A DNA stretch of 64,000 bases from positions 1,054,001-1,118,000 of the forward strand of contig NC_060020.1 in the NCBI RefSeq assembly GCF_021134715.1. The letters are read 5' to 3'. The notes under the pieces are model-generated. The model made no database searches, had not been told where the DNA came from, and saw only the letters and a program-made list of their open reading frames with translations. Shown here in pieces: positions 12,328 to 24,932 of the stretch (positions within the stretch are counted from its first letter, which is position 1; the number at the start of each line of letters is the position of its first letter). Both the position numbers and the translations under genes were made by a program. The DNA comes from Daphnia pulex. Lineage: Eukaryota; Arthropoda; Branchiopoda; Diplostraca; Daphniidae.

Positions 12328-12614
12328 ATACTCTGCTGCGTTCTTGTCCCCAAACACAGTATTATTTACAAAAGGAAACAAGGCCGCCGTTCTGTCCTAC
12401 ACACACACACACATAGTCCTGTGCTTCGTTATCTATCGTTTTCATCCAGCGTGAGTGTCTATTTTCACAAGTGCTTCCGCCGGTTGGTGATCGCTCAGAG
12501 TGGAAAATCGGATCAAAATTAGTAGTATTGGACGAGAGATACAATCCAATCAGCCATCATCACAATTTTTGCGGTGGGTGAAACCAAAAGAAAGAAAGAA
12601 AAGATCGCTGCGAG
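12296..12614 (+). other. Probable 5' untranslated leader exon
   Basis: The region runs from the candidate initiator to GCGAG followed by GTAAGC, a near-consensus donor at 12615. It includes a short CA repeat (about 12400-12413). The next strong plus-strand acceptor that leads into coding sequence is CTCCATCAG at 18131-18139, after a pyrimidine-rich tract, just upstream of the Ly6 start codon. The exon pairing is inferred and there is no transcript evidence. Confidence 0.35.
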
Positions 12615-15600
12615 GTAAGCTCTTTTGCCTCTAGTCCGCTCGCGCGTATATAGGCCGTGTAAATGCGCGTGTTTTGAATAAGTCATGAACTCGTTTAGAA
12701 TGATTGCGGCGACAATGGTTGGCTACCCCACGGGCTCTGCTGGGCTGCTCTCCTCGCCCGCTCAAGTTTCACGTCAGCGCGTTTTTTGTCTTTTTCCTAC
12801 TTCCGTTCAGAGTTTGTTTCTCTACCCGCCATTCCTCTGCTCGGCGCATTTTCTGTTTACCCGTTTCTAATTCTGATTCCCAGTTTGAATAAACAAGAAA
12901 ATGGGGGTTCACATGATGTATACTCCACGTCAAAGTAGAGTCGTATTCGAGGAAAAGGCTTTTGCAATTCGTGTAAACTCTGCGGTTCGCCAGCTTGATT
13001 CCGGGATATCATCTTTTAATGGCATTAAATTGTCAACATGAACGGCGTAATGTAACTTGACGCTTTTGTGGGAATGAGGAAGTGTCAGGATCCGACTAGG
13101 GCGCGTCCGGAATAAGGACAAAAAAAAAATAATAAAAAGTTTCCTATTCATTTTTGAGGTTCCTATATAAGTAGCAGTTGCTTATAGAATGTATTCAGAC
13201 ATGGCATTCGGGCAATGCAATGGGAAGTGCCGAGAGTTCGAGGCGGAGAGATAGAGGACTTGAATAAATTGCAAAGGGTCGAGGGGGACGAATGGCGGGT
13301 TCAACACTACTCGTCGATTCCCACCCTAGCTCATCAGAATCAACAATCCACTTTTAGAACGCCTTCACTCGTGTTTACTTCGGTCCAGTCGATAAAAGCG
13401 TAGGAGCAGTCGAGTATAGGCTCCAACCAAACAGAACATGAACGCCGTACATACCTTCCATTGGCGCGCATTTGCGTGGGCGAGAGCGAGAGCGACAAGA
13501 ATTCTACAAGGAAAAGTCGAGAGTCCTCGTAGCTGTGTTTTTTGAGCAGCACTGTCCGACATGTTTGTTGAGCTCAACTGTAGACTCCTTTTCACTTTTG
13601 ACTTTTCTCGTCGTCCCGCGAGGTCCATGTCCAGTCCATTCAACGTGCAATAGCTACTAGTCAAGAGTGCTGCTGCTGATGTGTCAAAAACAAACGAGCC
13701 GAAAGGCGATAGAAAAAAAGACCGGCGCAGCGATAAGAAGCGAGCGCTCGTCCCGGAAAGAGCCCCAACATTTTCATAAGAGAATGAGAAAGAGAAAAAT
13801 AGGTGGGCCCCACCCTGAAGTGGCCCATCGAGCGCTAGGCAGGGTCCCTATAGGGATGGAAAGCGGACACGTTTCCAAATTACGTTGCAAAACCTCTCGC
13901 GTCCGCGCTCTCTTGGCTTTATATCTGCTGGGACATATATATACTAGACTACACCCCGTATTATATTTGTCGGGTCACTTCTGTTTTGCCTTAGCTGCTG
14001 CTGTGCTCTCGACTGTTTGGCTGCATCTCGTCGTCGCTTTGAAGTATCCAGCAGTCATATCTCTCCCGCTGCGTGTCTGTGTTTGTTTGTGTGTGTGTGT
14101 GTGTTCAACTCCGTGCGTTTGATACCAAGTTGTGAAATAGAGAGAGTTGCAGCATGCGCACTCACAGCAAGAAGAGTTCTTTATTCTCCCCCCATCGAAA
14201 CCGTCACAAACAGAGAGATGCTGAAGATGGTATAATGACGAGGGACCGCATTGTTCTTCCACTCGGACTGCCGTCGCCCCCCGACGGGTACAACATCTGT
14301 TGTTTGAACCCCAGACATATTCACCCAGTATTCACCAGCCAGCTTTATTCTTGTTTTTTTTTTTCGAGATCGATGGCCAATTTTCAAACGCTGAAAGCAA
14401 AAAGGAAGTTTTACAGTGAGGCAGGAGCAAGTTGGAAACCCTGTCGAAGTTGATGATCCTCTTTCTGTATACATGATGGATCATCTTATGTTGAATAAGA
14501 TCAGGACGGGGGTTTGCTGCTTATATACGCTTGTGATCACTTGAGCTGAACAAAGTGTTGCCACTCGTTGTGGACCCCGATGGGTCTGAGGGGCGAAGAA
14601 TAAGACAACACGTAACGAGAACACTCGCCATAAGGTCTTGAAGGAAAGAACATTTATGATGGCCAAAAAGAAAAAGCAGACAAAAAAAAGATGAAAGCGG
14701 GGGCTCTAGGCTCATATACATGCAGAGACACACACACGCGGGACTTGCGACAAGGACTATACACACAGCAGTGTGTGGGCTGTGCTCAAAAGGACCTTTG
14801 CATAATTCCGTGAATCGAATTCAAGCTCTCTTTCCAGAAGACATTTTTCCCCCGTCGAAACTGTACTATATAGCTCTATAGCTGCCTCTGACTCATTCAA
14901 AGCACTGCCTGCCCTAAAATACAATCGGCTTCACAGATATATATGTAAGACCAATTTCCAAGTCCAGAGACATACTATAGAGAGGAGCCTTGATATGGGC
15001 AGCTTTTGAGTCAACGTAGTCAACATGTATTGAGAATGACGAAATAACAGAGTAGTCCAGGTTCGATCGATCATCTACATATATGAAACTTCCTTTTCCT
15101 TTAGGATTTCCAAAACTCTTTTCAAAGTTACCCCATCATTTTTCTTTCTTTCCCTTTGTTCTTGATATGTCTTTTCTACCGTTTCTTTTTTCTCGGAAAA
15201 CTACCCTGGTGGTCGGTCGGTCGTCGTCGTCATTCGCTCGGTCTAACTTGTGCTCTCGACATCTTGCTTTCCATTTCCGACTCAGCGCCTGCTGCTGCTA
15301 CTGCTGAGACTGCCATTACTTGCTCGTTGTAGCGCATCCCCTTAGCACGCCACTTTTTTTATTCATACACTTAATCCCCAAGTGCTTGGCCGGACTGCTG
15401 AGTAAGGCATATAGCTATATATGAATTCCACGAAAGAAATCATCGGAAATCATTTCTCGACTTGCCTACCTCAATTATAACTGTTTAATGCATAGCTGCA
15501 TCAGCTGCTCCTGCTGTATATTCCCGATTCTTTCAAGGCATTTAGACCAAGTGACATTGCTCAAGTTCGAATATCCTTATTACTACATGGAATATTCCAA

Positions 15601-18139
15601 TTGAATGAACTCCGAGACTCGGCAGCAGCGCTCGGACCCGCCTTTCCTTATTGGTATTCTGCATTGGCGACTGCAGCTGGTTTCACTCCTGCCGGATGAA
15701 TCCTCTGCGGGGACGGAAATCCAACAGAGAGACTTTGGGCGCAATCGATAGAAGAGTAGCGCAGTACAGAAGAGCTGATTAGTCAGAATGTATATACAAG
15801 ATGCTTCACAGCAGTCGTCATTTCAGATGATACCCCATGTATACTACTCCGCTGATAGTACGTCATTCCGTCCAGCTCGGCCACTGCTCCGGAGATTTCA
15901 ACGACCCGTAATAACATAATCTATTGGCAGTTTCTGCTGTAACCCGTGAAAGCACGGAGCTCTAATACATGCTGGCCAACGAATGATGCCCTCCTCATGT
16001 TGAGACTTTTGATGATGGGTTTATACCGTGTCCGGTGGCCCCCCAAGTCTCGAGCTAGCGAAATGCACGCAAAATCAGAGTGTAATAAACGCACAAGATC
16101 GTAAACGGATATCCTAGACATACACACACAGAAAAGACGGAATGTATAACGACGTATCGGCTCTCGTCTGCGCTGCCCTGGACGATGGTCGTCTATAAAA
16201 TATAACCCGGACTTCATCCCCCAGCAGAGTCACGTCACTCTTGTGCGCTCTGCATGATGTGCATCGTGTCCCGATGTGCTGTACGTCAAATACCAAAGGT
16301 ATAACAGTTACAAGACAAACTTTTCTTTTCGCCCGGTGTTACAATCTATATAGCCTCTCTCTGTCTAGTGCTGAGGTCGCTCAAGCCGCTTCGTGCTGTA
16401 GTGGTAGTAGCCGAAAGGCACACAGCCCAAACTGTATCTATCTACACAATAGATCTATATATCGATTGTTTTGTCAAGAGGGAGACCACCGTCGTGGTGT
16501 GGTGCAACATCACGAGAGGTTGTATATGTTTAAACGAACAGCTCTTCTCTCTCTGCTCTGCTCTCTGTCTCTCTCTCCGTGTTATTATGCAGATATTTCG
16601 TGCTCGCCGAGCGTGAGCGTCTCTACACATTTTTTTTATTTTCGGTTGTGGTGCTGCTGATCTTTCCGCCGTAGGCGAAAGTGGAGGGGGGGGGGGAGAC
16701 AATCATTTCAATCGAGTTGGATTATTTAAAACAAAAATAATAAAAAGGGGGAAAAAGAAGAGATTTTGGTTTGATTGAAATTTGCATAAAGACGTAATGC
16801 TATATTCGCGGCTGATTCTGAATTTATACACAGACAACCATTTTCTTCTTACTCTTCTTCTTTTATGTAGACGCCAGGGCGAATCAATTTGGTTGTTGAC
16901 GCAGCTCGTTTGTTGATTGTTTGCGCTTCTGCCGACAATTGCCCTGGGTGGTCTCCCATCATCCCACCCGCGACTATTTAAAATTCACGGAAACATTTTT
17001 TTTTTTAACCTTTGATGGTGGGAATCGATCGACATTTTCCTTCCTTTTTAAAAATCTCGGTCGACAAGTAAGGGTCACACGAAAAAGGAAAAGTGGCCGA
17101 TAAACGCGCGATAAAGGCGACTGAAAAAAAAATCGATCGTCAATTACCTGTCGATTCTAACGATGTCAAAACGGATGAGCAGCCACCGTTTGTTAAACGC
17201 CATAATGGGCGAACCACCCGCTCAAAATCGATGTGAGCGACCAAGCGACGTCGATGGTATAATAATTGAACGTCTACCGCTGCTGCTGTCCGTTTAGACG
17301 GTCTAGCGGAGCGGAAGAAGAACGACAACTCATCAAACGGTTGTTGAATATGTACAACTAGCAATTTGCAGTTGATGATGGGACGACTCTCTCGAGTTGA
17401 CGATCGCTCAGCGCGCGGATGCAATCACGCAGCTTATATCTCTCTCTCTCTCTCTTGCTGTGGCATTAAAGACATGCTGAGCCATCTGTTATTTCTTACA
17501 CAGTATGTTGCGTCATTGATCCGGAATGAATCCCGACGTTCGATCACTGTTGCTCCGAATTATAAGAGTCTCTCTTTTCTTTATTTCTGCGATGTTGCTG
17601 TGTTTTTCCTTTTTATATGTAGACGCTGTAAATAACGAGTGCCCGGGTAATCCATAGCGTCGCTAGTTACACGACGTGTGTATCATCATTACCGCAACGT
17701 CTATAACATATAGAGAGAGTACTAACTAGATATAGTGCATACACACAGCAGCATGTCCCCCCGCCCACCCTCAGCGAAAAAGGGCCTTCGTAACGAGATA
17801 TAGTTGCCCTTAATGTCACGGATGTTACTAATCTGATTTGACGGCCTTTCCTCTCACGTGATAGATGATCCGTGCAGTCGACTCTAGCTAGAGCTAGGCC
17901 CTGTTGTCTATAAACATATACAGGAACAAGAGACGGAACAAAAAACGCAACGATAACAAGAGAAATTATTTCGTTTACATTGGCCAGGCTGTATGTGTGT
18001 GTGTATGTATTCCGGTCGTCGCGGTTCAGGGCCATCTGCACAGCTGCTTATACTTATATTCTTGGCATCAGCGTTGTTTGCTTAGACAAAAACTGCCTTT
18101 TGACGTAATCCCAACTTCTTTCTTTTTTCACTCCATCAG
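12615..18139. other. Probable long first intron of the Ly6-type gene
   Basis: No coding exon seen. The stretch holds microsatellites, including (GT)n at about 14089-14104 and (TC)n at about 17439-17455, and TATA-like strings such as TATAAAA at 16194-16200. Long first introns often hold enhancers, but nothing here is specific enough to name. Confidence 0.4.
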
Positions 18140-18364
18140 GAACTGCAGCTGCTGGAGAGGGAAGAAAACAACCAGAAGGTTTTATTTTTATTTTCGTCCA
18201 AACTGCTGCATCAAATTTCATTCCCGAGTTTGACGTCATGAATTTACCACATCACCATCCGCCGCCGCCGTCGCACTCGTCGTCGGTTACCTCATACCAA
18301 ACTTTCCGACTGTTGACGACCCTCTTCTTGGTGCTGGTCGTCTCGCAGTTTTTCCTGTCGACAG
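18140..18364 (+). CDS. Ly6 gene: leader/first coding exon
   Basis: The acceptor CATCAG at 18134-18139 follows a T-rich tract. The exon carries about 98 bases of 5' leader, the ATG at 18238 and the signal peptide core (RLLTTLFLVLVVSQFFLST), ending ACAG before GTAATT (donor 18365, phase 1). Only 18238-18364 is coding. Confidence 0.75.
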
Positions 18365-21300
18365 GTAATTTCAGAATCAAAGTTCATTTGATGAAATTAC
18401 CTTTTTTACACATTATTACATAAACCTTTGGCGCTGGCGGGTCCAACATCAGTGAGCGCTATCGATTGCTTCAAGTGCGTGTCGGTGAACGGCGAGAATC
18501 CGGCCTGCGAAGATCCGTTCCACAATAACTTCACCAGTGATCTGCTCGAGTCGCCCTGTTTGGGCGGACGTAAAGGACGCAACGGCCTCTTTCCGGCCAC
18601 GGCTTGTCTGAAGCTCGCCGGTCGTTACGGTATACACTATTATCATAATAAATTACACGCATCATCAGCAGATAACGCTGCGCTGGACTTTGGGGCTTCC
18701 GCCACGAGCCCCAGCACCCGCCGCTTTCATTTCTATATTATATAAAATAATATAGACCCCTCCTTTTTTATGGGCACGCATCATTGACTGTATGTGTGTA
18801 CTGTGTAGGCGCGTTCGGATGTATGGCGGGAGCGAGCCTATCTCCTCTTCTACGTGAAAAGAAGAAGGAAAAACGTTTAAGTTGAGGTTGCATATTGGAA
18901 AGTATATGGTGCGGATGCGAATTCGATCATTTCGGATCAAAGGCAAGGATGAAGGGGGAAATGCTCACTCATCCGTGCCGCACCTGACCCGCCACCAAAC
19001 ACACACATATCGAACGACCGCCCCAACGTTTACTCTTGTGTGTTGCAGTCACCGGAAATGTGTGTGTGTACTATAGCTACTATCATATCTATATGCGGCG
19101 ATAAGAAGGCAGGATCAATTGAAGATGACGTCCGCGTGATAGATGTTTTTTTGTTTGTTTTTTTATGGGATACTATATACGTGTACATATAGCTCAGAGG
19201 CAACAATAATCGGATTTTTTTGTGTTGTGATAAAGTTTTATGACGATTTTTTCTTGTTAAAAAGAAAAGATATAAGGCGTTTGACGTGATGGCAATAGCC
19301 GTTCCTTTGGCCGTATCATGTGGGCTACACGTAACCATAGGGCTGTATATTTCGCCATCCCACACTTTTATATTTCCATAGATATCAAAGAAGGGCGTAG
19401 TCTGTGTGTACCTTCTTTAGTATTCAGTTTTTACCAAGAAACGCGATCCTCGCCGCCGTCGACCCTCCACTCCTGGAGGGTGGATTTATGAGAGTGTGTG
19501 CTGCTGCCCCGGTATATATAATATGCGCACCGCACACTGTATTGCAGTAAAGTGTCAGAATTAATCAAGACGAAGGGAAACGTACCGCGCCCGAAGACCC
19601 CGGAAAAAAATGATGACGTAAAAAGAAAAAGGAACGGGGAAGAAGGACATCTGGGGTCCCTTTTAAGTTTGATCAAATATCAACTATAAGGCTAGATTTA
19701 TGCAGTATTTAGTTAGACGTGAACTCGATCATTATATATAAAATAATATGTATGGATAAAATATGAAGCGCTCTAAATTGAATATGGTCGTGGGATTAAA
19801 TTTCTTTCTTTTTTTCCACTTGGCTGTGTCGTTTATAAGATTGGGTTGAATTTTTCATTTCTTGACGTTGATGCGATATTGCGGAGAGAGAGTCCCGAGA
19901 ACAGCTGAGCTCAACCGTGGACCCGGCGGGATCGATCCAGAGTTACACGGAAGTGGCGGCCCTTTTCTATAAACGCGGAGAGAAGAAGAATAGAAAGATC
20001 CGCGCTGTTTACGCATGCAAATGCTGTTGGAAAATGAAGTGGGCTCTACAGCTTTCGTTAACCAAATCTTGACAGTCGAACAACAGAAAACAAAAGGGGC
20101 CTTTCCACCGCGAGTCCGTTTCGTCTCTTCTTCCGCTTTTCAATTTCCCGTCCGGGCTCCTTGCTTCATTCACCAAGGTGAAGGAACTTATGAATTAATC
20201 AGTTTCAATCTTAAGTGGCTTTCCTATACGTCGGGTGCAGTCACGACGGGGCTCCAAGGACGCGCATTAATGGCGCATCATTCAAAATCTTATCCGATTA
20301 TTATTTTTTTTACCGTGGTCGTTGTTGGACAATTTTGGATTATCTTATCTGAATGAAGATGTGAGTCGTTTCAGCAGGAAGAAAAATGTAGACAAGTTTT
20401 TTTTCATTTTTATGTACTTACGCATCGTTACGTCTTTCCGTTCGCCGGGACGGATGAAATATATTGGAGAGAGTAAAAAAAAACGGAATTGCCGGAATCC
20501 GGAGCTCATAAATTCAATTCCATTCTGACGTGGAAGCGGCACCAATCCAGAAGAGACTATAGAAAATGCAGAAAAAAGGGATCAGCCATTCGTAGGGAAA
20601 TGTAAGAAGAAACGGAGGGGAAAGAAATAAAAAGGCGGATCGTTAGTTGTATAATAAAACATATTCAACAGATTGGTGACATATGTTAACGTATGTTATT
20701 AACCGGTGGATTCTAGTTTTTTAATTTTTTTTAAATTTCAAATCTAATCGAAAAGTGAAATTGAGGATGCAACGTTTCAGCTTCTTTTGATTTAATATGC
20801 ATAAAGTAATTGTACTTGTGCAGCGTACACACCCACGAAATGAGCATATGAAATTGTACTTTAGCTATTTTTATACTATCTTATTACTATACCTTTCTTC
20901 TTCCTAGAACTAAAAGCCTTGCAAGTTTCAGGAGAAGAAAACTTTTGTGAATCGTCAGCGTCTAACTTGGTGGTGGTAGCTCTCCATCGCAGGAGCCGAG
21001 CCTCAGCTGCAGACTCGCAAGTCGCAAAGCCTTTACCTTTTCATATTGAACTTGCATGTGAGCCTCAATAACCTCCCTTATAGATCAAAGAATATAAGGG
21101 ACGACTCTTTAGCTCTTTTCTTTCCCATATGGAGTAGTTGCACGGCGGTTTCCCAACTCTATTGTTACAATAAGGGCAGACGTCGTCAACTGCGCGCACC
21201 ATTTATTATATATCTCTCGGTGCAGAAGGAAATAATGGATGGAATATATAGTATAGTATATCGACTAGATTCGAGTTGCCAAAAGTCTTTGACAAAGATC

Positions 21301-24300
21301 GAAGAGAAAATGAAGAAACTTTTCGCTTTGATGGGCTTACTTCTGACGGCATCGAAACTTGAGTTGTTTTCTTTCGTTATTAACGTACGAGTCTAAATTC
21401 ATGTTGGGGCGGCAGGTAACTAGGGCACTGTTTCTTGAATGGCTTTTTATAGAATTGAATCTTTTCATTTTCATTTCGAAACGGCCGAATATAAGGTTGA
21501 AACCTAAAAAAAATCTGTCTAATCAAATTGAACCTGCTGTTTATTTTATTTTGTTTTTTTCAAATCGATTTCACGTCGACCAACGCCCCGCGTCCATCCA
21601 ACAAATCATCAGCCGACGGTAATTACGAGAAGATGGTGATTCGTACCTGCGCCCTGGACTCTGGTACACTGACACTTGACACGGAATTGGTCCGAATGTC
21701 CCATTGTGGCAGTTTCGTTCTGGATGGAAGGTCAGACTGATAGCCATCCAAGTCTAGCTCTTTCCCACATACATGCAATTCAACGCGATCAATATTATCA
21801 TACGCTGTAGCAACACACACATATATATAAAGTGTGTTTTAACAGAGAGAGTCAATCCCCTCCCCCACCCCAAAAAAAAACCGGACCGTTTTCCCCAGTA
21901 TAATAGTCCCCCCAGCCCCAGTGATGAATCCACTATTTTCCCGGCGAGCAATTCATCTTGTGGATAAAAAAAAGGCCTTGCGTGAGCTGCGCGAAAGAGA
22001 AGAATGGATTGAACACACAATAACTTTCTTCGCTCGTCTATGTATATCCACCCACAAGCCCTCCCCCCCCCCACGGCCCTCCTCCCATATTAAATGGAGG
22101 GAAAAGAAAGTGAGTGTATATATGGCGGCGGCGGCGGCCGGTAATCGAAAGAACTTAGACGAATAGCAGCTGTCGTGGTCCGTCTGCTGGGCCAGTAGCT
22201 ATTAGGCGCAGTTGAGGTTTTCCCGTGATATTGGCCCGATATCGACCTGTCGCTGGGTATTTCGTTCCATCGATCAATCGCATGCGAAACCGAATTCATT
22301 TCGGATCTAAATCATCTACAGCAAAAATATCTATCTAGCTATAGAAATAATAATCAATACAATCTAACTGGTTATATATACTACATGTATTTTTTCGTAG
22401 AGAGGCCAATGTTATCATAATCTAGATTTGATTAGAGAGAGATGGTTGTTTGGTTATATTTTGATACGCATCAGCAGAGAGCTGGTCATAGCCTTTTTGT
22501 TATCATTTGATTATATTCTGATCTTTCTAAGTTGTGTCTCGTGTTTGTCTTTCTCTCTTTCTCTCTTTTGGTCTTCTTCGATCAACACTTCGTCCACACA
22601 CTCGATCGTTACGCCCGGCGCCTTGTCTTTTTATTTCGTTCTCTATACAGACGATACGGGCGAAACGATTGTAGGTACGTTCCACAATTTCGATACTTGC
22701 TCATTTTCTATTCATATTGGATTATTATTACAACATTTATAAGCGTCGATCTAATATGTCTGTTCATTGAATGATGCGCCATTAGTTAGAGGTTGTGCGT
22801 TGGACTCTGGGACGACGACAATAGATACAGAAATCATTCGCATGTCTCACTGTGGAGGATTGTACTTCGACGACAGGTAAAAAAACGACCACCGAAAACC
22901 TTTCATCTTGACTGTTTGTTTGTTTCATATTGGCAAATCGTGTCGTTTATAGTTTTGGGCATCCTCGGAATGTGTTGTGTGTGTGTATGGAAGCATGCGG
23001 AAAGAGAATGCCGGAATGCGCATGATATATGTAGCGGTGTCACACATATCTGAGAGGTCCGTGTTAAGCGCATCTCAAATGGCTGTGCCTGTAGAGAGGA
23101 AACGTGTTGTGTGTCTGTCTGTTGGTTGTCTTGTTTGTGTTTGAGATGCGCATAATGTTGGCAGCAGCACACTGGTGGTGATGTGGGGTGGTACTCGCTG
23201 GATGTGGTTGTTTTTTTGTTTCTCTCCGGCGGATGTTGAGGCTATATACACTCAGCAGCCCGCGCGCACTCGGGATGTTGTCTAACCCATACTAATAATA
23301 TAAGCTCTGCAGCTATATAGAGTTACACGACCCATCAATTTATTTATTTGACACGAAGAAAAGAAGCCGAGGGCAACAGATAACCAAACAAAACAAAACT
23401 AAAAATTGGGAGAGAGGAAACTTTTACTGTCATCTTATATTGTCGGCTGTTTTCGTTTTGTATTTTCCGGATTTCCCAACGATATATAGACTGCGTCGTC
23501 TAGCAACACATCGGGATCGTGCTCTCCGTACTCGTGTTCCGGCTTATAACAGCCTCTCACTCCCGCGTCTATTATACCAGTATAGTGGGCGGGTGAAATA
23601 TAAAAAGTCTCGTCGGCCGTGCACTGCTGGATGCCGAGTTATCCAGCTTCGCCAGTATAGTACTATCCGGCCATTGAAATTCAATACGCGCGGGTTTGAA
23701 ATGCTCGTTGAAGCGATTGATTGAGCCTGGGCGTCGTCCTTTCTAAACGAAAGAGATTGCCAGCATGAAGTTTTGAGACTATATCCTACTCGTCGGCATG
23801 GCTTGATGGATTACAGCTAAGCATCGCACATCATCACTATACTATAACAGACACTCTTATATTTCTTTGCTCCCAAGCAGTGCACAACCCCATTCTGCAT
23901 TATTATTCTACACCGTGCACATTTCACTTTCTATTCCTTACATCACTCCGCCTCTATACACCCTTTCACTCTTCATTTGCCTTCAAATTGTACTTTCAAC
24001 TGGACCCCATATTTTTCTCACCTTTAGATTTGTGTTTTGACAGAGAGACCGGTGGTCTATTTTTCACGACACCTAATGGAGTTTTGACTGTTCCGAATTT
24101 GATTTCAAAAATAAATTCGAAGGAATATTTGATTTAGTACCTTGTCCCGTTATAACGACGAAGAAACTCTCTCTGTTTCCCTCCTTAATAATAATTCAAG
24201 TGCGTGTTTGCATATGCGTCTGAAATCACAGAGTGATATGTTTGGTTTGATGTGTTTGTTGGTTTTGTTGGAACGATGTCTCTTTGGTGCTGGCCAATTG

Positions 24301-24491
24301 CTGATGCGTCTCCGTGTGCTATATTCAGGTACGTTAATGGCTGCCTTCAAAGCTGCGACGACGGCGACGGATGCAACAGTGCGCCATCAGATCGACCCGG
24401 CTGGCTGCGGATAGTTACGGCGGCCGCATCGGTCATCACGATATCCCTCATTTGGGCTAACGTGATGCCCAGCTATCACGTTTTCCGATAA
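18238..24491 (+). CDS. GPI-anchored Ly6/uPAR-domain protein, alternatively spliced
   Basis: Exons: 18238-18364, 18453-18629, then either 21613-21730 (form a) or 22651-22674 plus 22786-22876 (form b), then 24329-24491. Phases match (1, 1, 2) and totals are 585 and 582 nt, giving 194 or 193 residues. The start is the first ATG after the acceptor at 18139. A long polar N-terminus precedes a hydrophobic core and a probable signal cleavage after STVSA (residue 45). The mature part has ten cysteines in a three-finger pattern (CFKC near 48-51, final CDDGDGC), an NFT glycosylation sequon, and a C-terminal hydrophobic tail typical of a GPI signal. In arthropods such proteins (quiver/sleepless, boudin, crooked relatives) act at the cell surface or in the secretory pathway, modulating channels or septate junctions. 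I cannot name the orthologue. Other readings are unlikely. Confidence 0.85.
18453..18629 (+). CDS. Ly6 gene: exon 2 (first cysteine block)
   Basis: It begins after CATCAG at 18447-18452; joining to exon 1 restores a GTG codon and gives VSAIDCFKC. It carries cysteines 1-5 and the NFT sequon and ends TACG before GTATAC. Phase 1 at both ends. Confidence 0.85.
21613..21730 (+). CDS. Ly6 gene: alternative exon 3a
   Basis: The acceptor CATCAG ends at 21612 and the donor GTCAGA begins at 21731. The 118-nt exon (phase 1 to 2) encodes MVIRTCALDSGTLTLDTEL then VRMSHCGSFVLDG, carrying cysteines 6 and 7. It aligns with exon set 3b at about 21 of 33 residues, so the two are tandem duplicates used alternatively. 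Confidence 0.85.
22651..22674 (+). CDS. Ly6 gene: 24-nt microexon of alternative set 3b
   Basis: The acceptor is CTCTATACAG (ends 22650) and the donor GTACGT (22675). The 24 nt encode D-DTGETIV plus one base. Phase 1 on both sides, so it joins exon 2 to exon 3b without changing frame and gives DDTGETIVVRGCALDSG. Without it the loop before cysteine 6 would be eight residues shorter than in form a. Confidence 0.65.
   Translation, partial: TIRAKRL
22786..22876 (+). CDS. Ly6 gene: alternative exon 3b core
   Basis: The exon lies between an ATTAG acceptor (ends 22785) and a GTAAAA donor (22877), phase 1 to 2. It encodes VRGCALDSGTTTIDTEI then IRMSHCGGLYFDD, the counterpart of exon 3a. Confidence 0.85.
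24329..24491 (+). CDS. Ly6 gene: terminal coding exon
   Basis: It begins after ATATTCAG; the first base completes the split Arg codon. It carries YVNGCLQSCDDGDGCNSA, the last three cysteines with the family's terminal C-N pair, and then a hydrophobic GPI-attachment tail (WLRIVTAAASVITISLIWA). It ends at TAA 24489-24491. Confidence 0.85.
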
Positions 24492-24926
24492 TCCATCGAA
24501 GAAGAAAAAAAAATATGAAAAAAAAAAGAATTTTTAAAAATGCCGCCGAATATTTATTTACTGCTAATTTGTTTCTGAAATTATATTCTTCAAGATAATA
24601 TTCCGCTCGCGTGTAATTCTCTCGACGTTTTGATCATTTTTTTTTTCAGTTAATTCTATCCTCTTTTGATCAATTTCCGCTTCGTCTTCTTTTTCTTTGC
24701 TCTACCTATTACCAGTCCAATTTGATTGGATTTTGACTTTTCTCTGCTCTGCTCCCGATTCCTGATTCTTTGGCGAAACTTATTAATTTCTCTCTTCCTC
24801 TTGTCAGATGAAAATAGTATAAATATATATACATGCCGACGGTATTATACTGTGTTTGAAATTTGAAAGTCAATTATTCCTTTTTTATTCCTTTTTCCGT
24901 TTCGCCGATGAGAAAAAAAAAACTAA

Positions 24927-24932
24927 AATAAA
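24927..24932 (+). terminator. Candidate poly(A) signal, Ly6 gene
   Basis: AATAAA about 440 bases after the stop codon. A second AATAAA lies at 25198-25203. Either could end the transcript. Confidence 0.4.

Noticed and set aside
11901..12416. A 171-codon plus-strand open frame
   Set aside because: It is one of the longest frames in the window, but the composition is chance-like. It overlaps the candidate promoter and leader exon and ends in a CA repeat.
13975..14122. Frames on both strands across the GT repeat near 14090
   Set aside because: These are produced by the microsatellite and have no gene features.
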